Notes: generated by a model from the letters alone, not told the origin. A stretch of DNA of 64,000 nt from Gemmatimonadota bacterium (GCA_029262195.1 JAJCZX010000033.1:62001-126000), one strand, 5' to 3'. Positions 53,765 through 62,761 are shown, counted from the stretch's first letter. Numbers and translations are program-made.

Positions 53765-56062
53765 TTAGTACTGTAGTCCGACAAAGAGAGTGCGGGGTCG
53801 ACCGGGTGCGAGTTCGATGCCTCGGAACCCGGTGAATTGGCCTCGTTCCGCGTAGAGTTTGTTTGTTGCATTCAACAACCGAGCGAATACAGTTACCCGG
53901 GAGAGGGCTTTGAAACTGCCGCGTAGGTTTAGAAGGTTGTGACCGGCGTACTTCTCCGTGTTGCCCTCGTCCAACCAATAACTCCCGACACGCGTGACCT
54001 CCGCCGACAAATCCAACCCAGCTATGAATGTCGGAGAATAGTTTAAAGACGCCGCCGCGATCGTTTGGGGAGCCGATTGGATCTCATTGCCGCTGAAATC
54101 CAACGTCGATGTCGGACGCCAGTCTTCAAACGTGTGTTTCTGATAGGAGTAACTTCCCGAAATGGATAGGCCGTCCGCAATTTCTGAGGCAACTCCGATC
54201 TCAATGCCTCGATGTAGGGTTTCCCCCGCATTGCTGGCCTGGCGCGTTCCATCGTCCAATGTGAGTCGGACGATATCATCTGTTTTCGTCATGTAGTAAG
54301 CAGAAACGTCGTACGACAATCTTCCCGCCACCAATCCCCGAGCTCCCGTCTCGAAGCTGTTGACCTTCACCGGGTCCAGGTCAACGGTGTTCGTCGAAGA
54401 GCCCTGCCGGAAAAGTTGGCCCTCGCTGGGTGACCTGAATCCGTGCCGATATGAGCCAAATAAATTGAATGCGTCTGACACCCGGTACGTTACGCCCGCT
54501 TTGGGACTCAGGTGTTCATACGACACAGTGGTACTGGAAGGGCGGCGATGTTGCCCTGTGGTCACATCCGAAAGGTTGTTTGTGTAGTCGTAACCGATGA
54601 AATCGGCTCGCAACCCGGTCGTCACGCGCAATCGGTGGGTCGGCGAAAACTCGGCCTGGACGTACGGCGAAGCTTCGCGGAACGTAACGTCATAATCGTA
54701 GATCGAGTTGGTGGGAGTAAATTGTGTGAAGATCCCAGCTTCTCGTAGCGGCGTACCAGCCGTTTCGAGACGCTCTCCCGGGCTAAGGTCGAGGTCTAAG
54801 CCCGCGATTAGCCGTCCGCGGAGTGATTCGAAATCAATTCGGTATTTCGTCAGGAATCCTGTCGAAAAATTCTGGGTCTCCCAGATCGCCGGGTCGAATG
54901 TGAGCGACCAGTTGGGGAGGAGGTCCATTGAGTTGAAGCGAAAGAATGGAGTTACGGAAAAGTTACTGGCTGACCCATTTATCTCGAACGCAGCCGAAGC
55001 CCTGAAGGCCTTAACGTCCCTGAATGAGACGGGGGTCGTATTTAGTTCGGGATTGCTGTTGAAGTCGGCTTCGGAAAGCTGGGACGATCCTGCGGTTTGC
55101 TGATTGATGTTCGAGTAAGTCAAAACCGTCTTTACCTGTGCGGACCCAGATAGTTCGCGATCCCATCGGATGGTGGCGCTTTGACGGTCGTAGTCGGTTC
55201 CCTGCCTCCAACCGTCGGTGCGGGTAAGGTTGAGGTCGGCTCTAACGCCGTTCGCACCGAAGGAATTGGATCCGGAGGCCAATATTCGGCCCCAGGTATC
55301 CTCACCACCTTCGATCGTAATCCCGAATTGAGGCCGGAGGCTGGGTGCTCTGGTGGTGACGTTGATGACCCCGCCAATAGCGTCCGAACCGTAAAGGGCA
55401 GACGAGGGACCCTTGGTAACTTCGATCCCACCGGCCTGAGGGACGTTTACCTCGTAGAGGGCATTGTGGTTGAAGAATCCGGTTGACCGGGTTGGGATTC
55501 CATCTTCTAAAAACAAGTAAACCGGGTCAGTGGTTTGCGGTTGACGAATGGCGACCATCGAACCCTCTCCACTAGTTTGATTGACGTAGACTCCGGGTAG
55601 GGAATTGAGCAAATCAGCTGGATGGGCCGGCCCGACAGCGTCAATCTGTGAGGCACCGATCTGGCTGATCGTTGCGGCGACTTCGGTGCGCAATTCCTCT
55701 TCGCGAGTAGCACTCGTTACTATCTCGCTCATCAATATTGGTGAATCTGTGAGTGAAAAATCGGCGGTTGTTATCTGTCCACCGGTAATTGAAACAGTCG
55801 TTTGGGATCGTTTCTGACCGATTCTCCGCGCGACAACAACGTATCGACCGGCTGCGAGACCCTCAATGCGATAACGACCACGAGCATCGGTCACCCCTCC
55901 TCTGGCTGTTCCCTCAACATCCACCCGGGCGTTTGACAGAGGCTCAGCCCTGCTATTCGTGACAATACCGGTAATTGCGCCGTGATCTTGCGCTGTGAGC
56001 GGTGACGATGCCAGGGCCGTCACCAGTAGCGCAAACACCCCGCCTTTCAGTAAGCGATTCAT
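53765..56062 (-). CDS. TonB-dependent outer membrane receptor
   Basis: 765 residues from the ATG at 56062, with GGAGGA upstream. It has a signal peptide ending LTAQ. A carboxypeptidase-regulatory-like domain comes first (GAITGIVTNSRAEPLSNARVDVEG), then the plug (ADLLNSLPGVYVNQTSGEGSMVAIRQPQ to SALYGSDAIGGVINVTTR). A 22-strand barrel follows, with the final strand ending VGLQY, as expected for outer membrane proteins. It imports a bulky or scarce ligand (siderophore, vitamin, metal) using the TonB energy. Its neighbours suggest a metal ligand. It lies 15 bases before the propeller lipoprotein gene. Confidence 0.95.
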   Translation of the reverse strand: MNRLLKGGVFALLVTALASSPLTAQDHGAITGIVTNSRAEPLSNARVDVEGTARGGVTDARGRYRIEGLAAGRYVVVARRIGQKRSQTTVSITGGQITTADFSLTDSPILMSEIVTSATREEELRTEVAATISQIGASQIDAVGPAHPADLLNSLPGVYVNQTSGEGSMVAIRQPQTTDPVYLFLEDGIPTRSTGFFNHNALYEVNVPQAGGIEVTKGPSSALYGSDAIGGVINVTTRAPSLRPQFGITIEGGEDTWGRILASGSNSFGANGVRADLNLTRTDGWRQGTDYDRQSATIRWDRELSGSAQVKTVLTYSNINQQTAGSSQLSEADFNSNPELNTTPVSFRDVKAFRASAAFEINGSASNFSVTPFFRFNSMDLLPNWSLTFDPAIWETQNFSTGFLTKYRIDFESLRGRLIAGLDLDLSPGERLETAGTPLREAGIFTQFTPTNSIYDYDVTFREASPYVQAEFSPTHRLRVTTGLRADFIGYDYTNNLSDVTTGQHRRPSSTTVSYEHLSPKAGVTYRVSDAFNLFGSYRHGFRSPSEGQLFRQGSSTNTVDLDPVKVNSFETGARGLVAGRLSYDVSAYYMTKTDDIVRLTLDDGTRQASNAGETLHRGIEIGVASEIADGLSISGSYSYQKHTFEDWRPTSTLDFSGNEIQSAPQTIAAASLNYSPTFIAGLDLSAEVTRVGSYWLDEGNTEKYAGHNLLNLRGSFKALSRVTVFARLLNATNKLYAERGQFTGFRGIELAPGRPRTLFVGLQY

Positions 56063-56141
56063 TCTGTCCTCCATATACATGTGGGCACACTCCCCCGGAT
56101 CTCCAGGGGAGGGCAAGATTCGTCAATTTGTGTGTTGGGTT

Positions 56142-56546
56142 TTAAGCGGGTGGGGCGTTTGCGAACGGGAGTCGCAGCTGGGTGGATTTTTTCGGAGAGA
56201 CATCATGAGCCTTTTCGGAAACTCTTGACGTGAAGTGGGCGAAAACGGGAATTTCCGCCTTTTCGATATCCGCATCTGACAACACTGAGCCGGTATTGCA
56301 TGTGCTAGAGTTGCCGCAGGAGCAGCCACCGGAACCATTGCCGCTCTGGGATTGGCTGGGAGCCTCGGCTCCATGACCCGGCATCGACGAACTCTCGACC
56401 GGGGCCGAGTCATGGCCGGAGCCATGGTGAGGGCAAGCCCTCACCCCGAGCGTCCAGGTCGCTGTTGAAAAGGCAAAAAGCGCAGCCGTGACGACTGCGG
56501 ATACCGTTTTCGGCAACCAACTTTCTGAAAAGCGCGGGGTGATCAT
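56142..56546 (-). CDS. Cys/His-rich exported protein, copper-protein-like
   Basis: 134 residues from the ATG at 56546. A GTG at 56567 is the alternative. A membrane span or signal (VSAVVTAALFAFSTATWTLGV) is followed by RACPHHGSGHD, then GHGAEAP, GGCSCGNSSTCNTG and VFAHFTSRV. The clusters of Cys and His resemble small periplasmic metal-binding proteins (as in DUF2946 or copper-handling proteins). It lies 80 bases before the TonB receptor on the same strand. I infer a role in metal handling and make no family claim. Confidence 0.68.
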   Translation of the reverse strand: MITPRFSESWLPKTVSAVVTAALFAFSTATWTLGVRACPHHGSGHDSAPVESSSMPGHGAEAPSQSQSGNGSGGCSCGNSSTCNTGSVLSDADIEKAEIPVFAHFTSRVSEKAHDVSPKKSTQLRLPFANAPPA

Positions 56547-56549
56547 CTC

Positions 56550-56563
56550 AGGGTGAACACCCT
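56550..56563. promoter_or_regulatory. Inverted repeat AGGGTG-CACCCT at the Cys/His-rich gene start
   Basis: AGGGTG and CACCCT (56550-56555 and 56558-56563) are complementary with a two-base centre. It overlaps the start region of the Cys/His-rich gene and could be an operator or an RNA hairpin that masks the ribosome site. No regulator is identified. Confidence 0.3.
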
Positions 56564-56597
56564 TCACGACCGCGAAGTTCCCGGCGGTTCGACAAGG

Positions 56598-58079
56598 TTA
56601 TGGGGCGGTACTTCGATCGGTTCGTGCGTTCCTAACCATTTGCGCGACTTCCTCGAGTAGTGCCGGAGAGTCATAAACGATCCCGTCTTTGATCGTATAG
56701 CGTACTCCACCCCTGTGGATGATTTCGCCGTTTTCGACCACATCGACACCGGTGCCGTAGAGCACCTTCAGGTTGTGTAACGGGTTTCCGTTGACGATAG
56801 CGATATCGGCTTCGTAACCGACGCGAACGACTCCCGTGTTGGACAACCCCAAAGCCCGAGCACCATTGGACGTGGCTTGTTGAATAACTTCTAGAGGATG
56901 AAAGCCCGCCTCCTGGTGCAACTCCATTTCTCTGATCGTGCCGAACCCGTACAGATGGTAGATGTAGCCTGCGTCGGATCCCACAGTGACGTTACCGCCC
57001 CGCCCCGCGTACTCCTTTACCCAGGACATCCAGATACGAAAATTGTTGGCCCACATTATCTCGTCTGACGTGGTCCAATCGAAATGGTAAGACCCATGTC
57101 GGGACGGATCGGGTTCGAAAAACTCCATCACATTGGGCAGCGCGTAGTCATCGAACCAGGGAAGATTTCGGGCGCGGGTCAGGTCGCGGTTGGCCTCATA
57201 AACTGCGAAGGTCGGGTCCCAGGAGACTCCATGGGCAAGCATCGTGTCAATAACTGCTGAAAGCAGCTCGGGGTCAGCCTGCCTCCAGATATCTCCGGCC
57301 CATCGGAAACGATCCAGCTCGTTGTCGTAGTTGTAGCTGAGAGGGAATTCCTGCGGGCCCGGGATTGCAGCGTCTGGAATGCCGTACCAGTGCTCTATGG
57401 TTCTCACTCCCGCTTGAGCGGCGGCCAGCGCATCTATCTCCTGTATCTTGAGGTCAACCGCTACAGGGAGCCCGATCCGGTTGGCTTCGTCCATCATTGC
57501 CGCGAAAATATCTGGCGGCAGAATGAACACTTTTAAGCCTGCGGCTCCACTTCGTTGCAGCTCACGCACCTTTTCGCGGGCTTCATCCGGGGTGGCCGCC
57601 CCCGGGAAAGTCCGATACGGAATGATGGTCGGAGCGTCTATCCGGTTGTCCCGCGACAACTCGGCGTGAGCCACCACGGTGTCCAACCCTTCGCCGCTTC
57701 CAGGGTCGCGGATTGTCGTGATGCCGTGCGACAACCAGAGTTTGTAGACATAGTCGCGGGGCATCGGTTCACCATTGCGACTGAACATGATATGGCCGTG
57801 GAGGTCCACTATCCCGGGCATCACGTACATTCCGGCGGCGTCAATTACTCTGTCTGCCTCGACGGCTCGGTTCGGGTTGTGGCGACCCATGGCTGTGATT
57901 AAACCGTCTTCGACCGTTATGTCATAGGGGCCGCGGACAGGGTTGCCGGTGCCGTCTATAACCAACGCGTTTCGGATGACGAGCTTGTCATAAATCTGGC
58001 CGGTGGCGGCAGGCATCTGGGCGGCGACAGGAGGCACGGCCAGGAAGAACAGCAACGCAGCGTTTCTGGTAATTTTCAT
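56598..58079 (-). CDS. Exported amidohydrolase (imidazolonepropionase-like)
   Basis: 493 residues with a signal peptide ending PVAAQ. Metal ligands of the amidohydrolase fold are visible: MPGIVDLHGHIMF (His94, His96), LKVFI (carbamylated or bridging Lys), RTIEHWYG (His) and VTVGSDAGYIYHLYG (Asp). The domain opens with LVIRNALVIDGTGNPVRGP and closes with GYEADIAIVNGNPLHN. It probably hydrolyses a cyclic amide or ester outside the cytoplasm, with the substrate unknown. Unlike the amidohydrolase at 9.3 kb, it keeps the HXH pair. It is upstream of the Cys/His-rich gene on the same strand. Confidence 0.92.
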   Translation of the reverse strand: MKITRNAALLFFLAVPPVAAQMPAATGQIYDKLVIRNALVIDGTGNPVRGPYDITVEDGLITAMGRHNPNRAVEADRVIDAAGMYVMPGIVDLHGHIMFSRNGEPMPRDYVYKLWLSHGITTIRDPGSGEGLDTVVAHAELSRDNRIDAPTIIPYRTFPGAATPDEAREKVRELQRSGAAGLKVFILPPDIFAAMMDEANRIGLPVAVDLKIQEIDALAAAQAGVRTIEHWYGIPDAAIPGPQEFPLSYNYDNELDRFRWAGDIWRQADPELLSAVIDTMLAHGVSWDPTFAVYEANRDLTRARNLPWFDDYALPNVMEFFEPDPSRHGSYHFDWTTSDEIMWANNFRIWMSWVKEYAGRGGNVTVGSDAGYIYHLYGFGTIREMELHQEAGFHPLEVIQQATSNGARALGLSNTGVVRVGYEADIAIVNGNPLHNLKVLYGTGVDVVENGEIIHRGGVRYTIKDGIVYDSPALLEEVAQMVRNARTDRSTAP

Positions 58080-58124
58080 GCGGACATCTCGGTAGAGGTT
58101 GGTTCAGCCAACATCCAAAGTACG

Positions 58125-58152
58125 GGGAAGTCGGGAGGTCGGGAAGTCGGGC
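58125..58152. repeat. Tandem octamer repeat GGGA(A/G)GTC, second copy
   Basis: GGGAAGTC, GGGAGGTC and GGGAAGTC, then GGGC, in the spacer before the amidohydrolase start. It matches the copy at 51288-51315 except for one base in the first unit and the final base of the last partial unit, and it is in the same order. Confidence 0.65.
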
Positions 58153-58164
58153 AGGGTTTAAAAG

Positions 58165-58518
58165 CTACTCAGCCCGGGAAGAGGGGACCGTCCACTGAAC
58201 GCTGTCCCGTGACTGTTTGACGGTGCCTTTGTAGGAATCCCGTATACCGGGACTCAGCACGGCAACGGTAACTGCCTGGACAGCAGTGAGGAAAAAAGCC
58301 AAAAATAGTGTTTTTCCGCCGCGTCCCCTGTAGATCAAAAGGCCTCCGGCAGCAGCGCCAACCAGAACTGGCACCAGGCCAAGTATGGCCCACGGAGCCA
58401 TTAGTCCCCAGTGAATTGGCGATACTTGACTGAAGTCGTCGTATGCGTGGAGAATCCACCACGTGCACGAAGCCAGAATGATCAGGCCCGCGATTCGGCG
58501 GATCGGGTGCTTGATCAT
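58165..58518 (-). CDS. Small multi-span membrane protein of the winged-helix operon
   Basis: 117 residues with three hydrophobic segments (about 8-24, 37-58 and 69-89). The start MIKHPIRRIAGLIILASCTWWILHAY and the end QWTVPSSRAE flank them. No known family is recognised. It overlaps the regulator gene by four bases, so it is likely co-expressed with it and acts in the inner membrane. Confidence 0.75.
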   Translation of the reverse strand: MIKHPIRRIAGLIILASCTWWILHAYDDFSQVSPIHWGLMAPWAILGLVPVLVGAAAGGLLIYRGRGGKTLFLAFFLTAVQAVTVAVLSPGIRDSYKGTVKQSRDSVQWTVPSSRAE

Positions 58519-58835
58519 TTCTTTTTCCCTAGCGCTTTTCGAGTGGAATCCAGAATGGATTCCATCTTCACCAAATACGATTCGAGAGCGGCTTTCCCGG
58601 TGGGAGAAAGGCTGTACTCGGTACGTGGCTTCTTTGCCTCATAGCCCTTGGTCACGGTGATGTAGCCAGCCTCTTCGAGTTTCCTGGCATGCACGCTCAG
58701 GTTCCCGTCGGTCGCCTGGAGGATTTCTTTCAGGTCGGCAAACGTCAAGGTATCATTGGCTGCCAGAGCTGACACGATCCCCAGTCTTATTCTCTCGTGA
58801 ATGAGGCGATCGAGTTCGTCCGGTTTCTTATCCAC
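58515..58835 (-). CDS. Winged-helix transcriptional regulator
   Basis: 106 residues of the winged-helix DNA-binding type. The recognition helix region is NDTLTFADLKEILQATDGNLSVHARKLEEAGYITV, followed by the wing KGYEAKKPRTEYSLSPTGKAAL. The short length and single domain fit a small repressor that senses little by itself. It overlaps both neighbours (58515-58518 and 58828-58835). A palindrome with the expected repressor spacing lies at the operon promoter (59441-59463), so it is likely autoregulating. Confidence 0.88.
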   Translation of the reverse strand: MDKKPDELDRLIHERIRLGIVSALAANDTLTFADLKEILQATDGNLSVHARKLEEAGYITVTKGYEAKKPRTEYSLSPTGKAALESYLVKMESILDSTRKALGKKK

Positions 58836-59412
58836 CGTATTTCCCGGCTACTCGGAAACCAAACGCGATGTGCAGTCCTCCAAACCCTATCCCCAGGAGC
58901 CAGATGTTGAATTCGGGGCGCACGAAGGCGATCGCTCCCAACGCTAGAAAGCAGAGTCCCATCCAGCGAAAATCTCTCGCCGACTGAGTACCACCGGCTG
59001 TTACTGCAGCGCCGTACAAGGCGAGCCAGGTGCCGGGGATGAGCAGGTTCGATCCCGCCGCGTCCAGTGCGAACGTCAGCATACCGCCGGCCACAAGTGC
59101 AGGAGTCATAACCCAGGCCAGTTTTCTGAAAGACCCCGACCAGAGAGGGATGTTCAGTTTGTTTCCTTTTTTGGCGGTGGCCGTCGTGGAAATTACTATC
59201 GCCAGCACTGCGGTCGGGATCCAAATCGTCGGGTCCGCCGGTCCTTCCGATCGGATCGATGTGGCGATGGCGGCAGCCAGCCCTAAAAGGCCGACCAACA
59301 CAAGCCCCCAACCGGAAATCGGCGTGAAACCGCCTGCAGTTTCCATTGTGGTTCGGATATAGGCGAGAGTCTCTTCTGCCTCTCTGGTCGCCTCGTCGGT
59401 GGATGCGCTCAC
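58828..59412 (-). CDS. Multi-span membrane protein, first gene of the winged-helix operon
   Basis: 194 residues from a GTG at 59412 with AAGGAG upstream. A longer reading would cross the promoter. The first 35 residues are acidic and helical (DEATREAEETLAYIRTT). About five membrane spans follow (WGLVLVGLLGLAAAIA, WIPTAVLAIVISTT, PALVAGGMLTFAL, GTWLALYGAAV and WMGLCFLALGAIAFV). Family unknown. Upstream is a strong promoter pair and an operator. Confidence 0.8.
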   Translation of the reverse strand: MSASTDEATREAEETLAYIRTTMETAGGFTPISGWGLVLVGLLGLAAAIATSIRSEGPADPTIWIPTAVLAIVISTTATAKKGNKLNIPLWSGSFRKLAWVMTPALVAGGMLTFALDAAGSNLLIPGTWLALYGAAVTAGGTQSARDFRWMGLCFLALGAIAFVRPEFNIWLLGIGFGGLHIAFGFRVAGKYGG

Positions 59413-59440
59413 GTCCTCAACTCCTTGAACCGGGTGTGTG

Positions 59441-59463
59441 CAAAGTACTTTGTACTGTAAAGT
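59441..59463 (-). promoter_or_regulatory. Putative operator of the winged-helix regulator
   Basis: CAAAGTACTTTG (59441-59452) is a perfect 12-base palindrome. ACTTT and AAAGT (59448-59452 and 59459-59463) form a second, overlapping inverted repeat. It sits on and just after the -10 box, where a repressor would block transcription. Confidence 0.65.
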
Positions 59464-59487
59464 AGTAGTCTTCGGAATGTTTTGCAA
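59459..59487 (-). promoter_or_regulatory. Promoter of the membrane protein/winged-helix operon
   Basis: Minus strand TTGCAA (59482-59487), a 17-base spacer, then TACTTT (59459-59464). The -10 box is embedded in the palindromic operator. The GTG start is about 47 bases downstream. Confidence 0.6.
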
Positions 59488-59594
59488 CGCCGGAACACTC
59501 TTCGCCATTCCATATTTATATGAAGTTTGGGCTTGGATTTCCGAGCCATCCTTACTAAGATTTTTCCCCTTAACAGCAACATGCGGAGCGGTTG

Positions 59595-60533
59595 ATGGCA
59601 CTACTGGATTTGAAAGATGTCTCGAAGAGTTTCGGTACGGTCAACGCTGTCGATAAGGTCAGCTGTTCGGTCGACCGGGGGCAGGTGGTTGGGTTCCTCG
59701 GGCCTAACGGGGCCGGGAAATCGACGACGATGAGGATGATCACCCAGTTCCTGGAGGCCGATTCAGGGTCAATCTTATTCGACGGTTCTCCTCTAGAAGA
59801 CAACTCCGTTGAGGTCAAACGTAGAGTAGGGTATCTCCCTGAGAACAACCCGCTTTACCGAGACATGATCGTTTCGGAGTACCTCGATTTCATTGGGGAC
59901 CTGCGAGGCATCAACTCCAACCGTCGTTCTGCGATCGATGATGCGGTGGCCAGCACGGGACTGGAATCGGTCTTCTACCGTCCTATTGGGGACCTTTCCA
60001 AGGGTTTTCGCCAACGGGTTGGGTTGGCCCAGGCGATCCTGCATCGTCCCGACCTTCTGATTCTGGACGAACCAAGCGAGGGGCTCGATCCTAATCAGCG
60101 TGTGGGCATCAGGGCCCTCATCTCGGATTTGGGTCGGGAACACACTGTGATCCTGTCGACCCACGTTTTGTCTGAGGCGCAGACTTCCTGTTCTCGATTG
60201 CTAATCATCAACCAGGGTAAAATTGTTGCGGACGGGCCTGTTGATGAGTTGGTCGCCCGGGCGGAGGGCAAAGTGACGATCACGGTAGAAGCATCGGGCG
60301 CGGGAATCGAATCTGCACTTGGATCGGTGGAGGGTGCTCTGGATGTGGAGCTTACGGGCAACCGCGATGATCGGACTACCGCCGTGGTCACCGCAAGCTC
60401 GTCGGACGACCTGCGGCCGACCATCTTCAACCTCGCCAAGGAAAAGGATTGGACGCTTTACGAGTTGCATCAGGAATCGGGAAGTCTCGAAGATCTGTTC
60501 AGGCAGATTACCGGTGAGGAGGTGGATGGATGA
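59595..60533 (+). CDS. ABC transporter ATP-binding protein (GldA type)
   Basis: 312 residues from the ATG at 59595, with GGAG six bases upstream. Walker A GPNGAGKSTTMRMI (about 36-49), the signature LSKGFRQRVGLAQAI and Walker B LLILDEPSEGLDPNQR are clear, and an extra C-terminal domain follows (LVARAEGKVTITVEASG). The neighbours encode a fused GldF/GldG permease and a DUF4340 protein, so this is the ATPase of a GldA-F-G type transporter. It overlaps the permease gene by four bases. Confidence 0.93.
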   Translation: MALLDLKDVSKSFGTVNAVDKVSCSVDRGQVVGFLGPNGAGKSTTMRMITQFLEADSGSILFDGSPLEDNSVEVKRRVGYLPENNPLYRDMIVSEYLDFIGDLRGINSNRRSAIDDAVASTGLESVFYRPIGDLSKGFRQRVGLAQAILHRPDLLILDEPSEGLDPNQRVGIRALISDLGREHTVILSTHVLSEAQTSCSRLLIINQGKIVADGPVDELVARAEGKVTITVEASGAGIESALGSVEGALDVELTGNRDDRTTAVVTASSSDDLRPTIFNLAKEKDWTLYELHQESGSLEDLFRQITGEEVDG

Positions 60534-62761
60534 GGGCGATGCTAACTGTATCGCGCAGGGATTTACGAGCCCTGTTCGATCATCCCACGGGATATATCCT
60601 CCTGGTGGTCTTTCTTGCCATAAACAATTTTCTGTTCTTCAGAACCACGTATCTCATCGGCGTTGCCTCGATGCGCCCCATGATGGACTTATTGCCCTGG
60701 TTGTTTCTTTTCTTCGTCCCTGCGGTGACAATGCGTTCCCTCGCCGAGGAAAAAAAAGCCGGCACAATCGAAATCGTGTTGGCTCAGCCAATTTCAGAGC
60801 TTGAGTACCTGCTCGGTAAGTTTTTGGCTCAGGTAGCCTTCGTGTGGGCGGCGCTTTTGTTGACCCTTATCATCCCGGCCGGTTTATCGCTGGGAGCGGA
60901 TCTCCAGATGGGGATCATTCTGGCTCAGTACTTCGGGGCTGCTCTGATGGGGGCCGGGTTCGTGGCGGTGGGCGTCTGGACATCCAGTCTCACGGAGAAC
61001 CAGATAACCGCGTTCATTATCGGCGTCTCGATCATGTTCCTGTTGGTTCTTGTTGGATTGGACCCGTTGGTCGTAGGCCTTCCACCCTCACTCGGCGCTA
61101 TCGCGGCGAGGCTCGGAGTTCTCTCACATTTTGCCAACATCGGGCGAGGGGTGATTGACCTCAGGGATATCATCTACTTCGTGACGATGGGTGCGGCGTT
61201 CCTGTCACTCGCCTACCTCTCCCTGATGCGTCGCAAGCTGGCAGGCGGTGGTTCCACTCTGCAGAGGCTCAAACTCGGCACCGGGCTTACGATAGCGATA
61301 CTGATCGTGGTAAATCTCTTCGGCGGCAGAATCGGTGGACGCCTGGATCTAACGCCCGGAAAGTTTTATACGCTCTCCGATGCGACTCGATCGTTGGTAG
61401 AGGGGCTGGATGACATTGCGACTTTGAGATTGTTTGCCACCCAGGATTTGCCCTCAGAAATCCAACTTTTAAAGAGAGACGTTGACGACCTGTTGCGCGA
61501 CTATCGATCGGCCTCTAACGGGAAAATACGGGTTCTGGAGTTGGATCCCGACGAAAGCGAAGAGATTGCGCAGGAGGCGCAGGGCTACGGAGTTCCGCCG
61601 GTGCAGTTCAACGTAGTAGGAGAATCCGAACTCCAGGTCAAATCGGGCTATCTGGGCCTTGTAGTGCAGTACGCAGAAGGAACCGAGGTAATCCCGTTCA
61701 TACGGCGTGCCGACGACCTGGAGTATCGTGTGTCGTCGTTCATTCGTGGTCTGACTAACACCGACATTCCAACTGTGGGTTTGTTCACTACGCCTGGCGA
61801 CCCTCAGCAACCAACTACGTTCAACAACTTGCAGTCGATTCTGGGGGAAACGTACCAGGTGACTTCGGTCAACTTGCCGCTTGATTCGACATTCAGCCCG
61901 GACATGAAGGCTTTGATTTTTGCCGGAGATCCCGATTCGATCGGTGCTGCAGACCTTGTAGTGCTATCCGACTACCTCGCCAACGGCGGCAGTGCGTTCG
62001 TGGCCGCGCGCGGTATGAGCGTGAGTTTACAACAACAACAGCAACTCGCTTTCGCGGACAACGTCGCCCTCAACGCCCTGATCGAGCCATATGGGATATC
62101 GATCAATTCCGATCTCGTCTACGACCTTGCTTCCAACGAGAGGGTGTCGTTCAATAGCCGATTCGGGCGCGTGGCCATGGCCTATCCGTTCTGGGTCCGG
62201 CCCATCAGCACAAAAGCTTCTGTACTTAACCAGGAACTCGAGGGACTCTTCACCCCATGGGTAAGTACGATCGATACCTCGGGAGCTGTAGCGGGAACGG
62301 TAACTCCCCTGTTCCTGTCGAGCCCGGCCGGCGGAGTTGAAGCAGGGACATCTTTTCTGTCGCCCAATCGTGAGTTCCCCCGTGACAGCCTGGTTGCTCA
62401 ACTGGTGGCGGTGCAGGTCAATCCGCTGGCAAGCGACAGTTCGGACGCCCGCGGACGGTTGATCGTAACCGGAAACAGCGATTTTATTGCCGATAGTTAC
62501 TCTGCTAACGCTCCTGAAAATATAGGTTTCGTTCTGAACGCTGTTGATTGGCTGGCTCAGGACGAAGGGCTGATTGCCATCCGAGCGGTAAACAGGAGGC
62601 CCCCACAACTTGCTTTCACCTCCGATACAAAGCGGGATCTGGTGAAGTATGCGAACCTCGGTGGCGTACCGATTCTCGTCGTAGCGGCGGCAATGTTGCG
62701 ATTGGTACGTAGACGCCGTTTGATGAGCATGGAGTATAGTAGAGAAGGAGGAGCCTCATGA
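60530..62761 (+). CDS. ABC transporter permease fused to GldG-like domain (GldFG)
   Basis: 743 residues in two parts. The first (about 1-240) is a GldF-like ABC-2 permease with several membrane spans and the RSLAEEKKAGTIEIVLAQPI block. The second (about 255-743) fits the GldG type with the ABC auxiliary domain: RLDLTPGKFYTLSDATRSLVEG, then DPDESEEIAQEAQGYG, and LIFAGDPDSIGAADLVVLSDYLANGGSAF, with a final membrane span. In Bacteroidetes these are separate gld genes, and here they are fused. The stop overlaps the DUF4340 gene by four bases. The transported substrate is not known. Confidence 0.93.
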   Translation: MRAMLTVSRRDLRALFDHPTGYILLVVFLAINNFLFFRTTYLIGVASMRPMMDLLPWLFLFFVPAVTMRSLAEEKKAGTIEIVLAQPISELEYLLGKFLAQVAFVWAALLLTLIIPAGLSLGADLQMGIILAQYFGAALMGAGFVAVGVWTSSLTENQITAFIIGVSIMFLLVLVGLDPLVVGLPPSLGAIAARLGVLSHFANIGRGVIDLRDIIYFVTMGAAFLSLAYLSLMRRKLAGGGSTLQRLKLGTGLTIAILIVVNLFGGRIGGRLDLTPGKFYTLSDATRSLVEGLDDIATLRLFATQDLPSEIQLLKRDVDDLLRDYRSASNGKIRVLELDPDESEEIAQEAQGYGVPPVQFNVVGESELQVKSGYLGLVVQYAEGTEVIPFIRRADDLEYRVSSFIRGLTNTDIPTVGLFTTPGDPQQPTTFNNLQSILGETYQVTSVNLPLDSTFSPDMKALIFAGDPDSIGAADLVVLSDYLANGGSAFVAARGMSVSLQQQQQLAFADNVALNALIEPYGISINSDLVYDLASNERVSFNSRFGRVAMAYPFWVRPISTKASVLNQELEGLFTPWVSTIDTSGAVAGTVTPLFLSSPAGGVEAGTSFLSPNREFPRDSLVAQLVAVQVNPLASDSSDARGRLIVTGNSDFIADSYSANAPENIGFVLNAVDWLAQDEGLIAIRAVNRRPPQLAFTSDTKRDLVKYANLGGVPILVVAAAMLRLVRRRRLMSMEYSREGGAS

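Noticed and set aside
51288..58152. CRISPR reading of the GGGA(A/G)GTC repeats
   Set aside because: The units are contiguous octamers without spacers, and the copies are thousands of bases apart with no cas gene nearby.
62027..62050. CAA/CAG-rich run giving a Gln stretch in the GldFG protein
   Set aside because: A short low-complexity run of five Gln inside a conserved gene is not a distinct repeat element.
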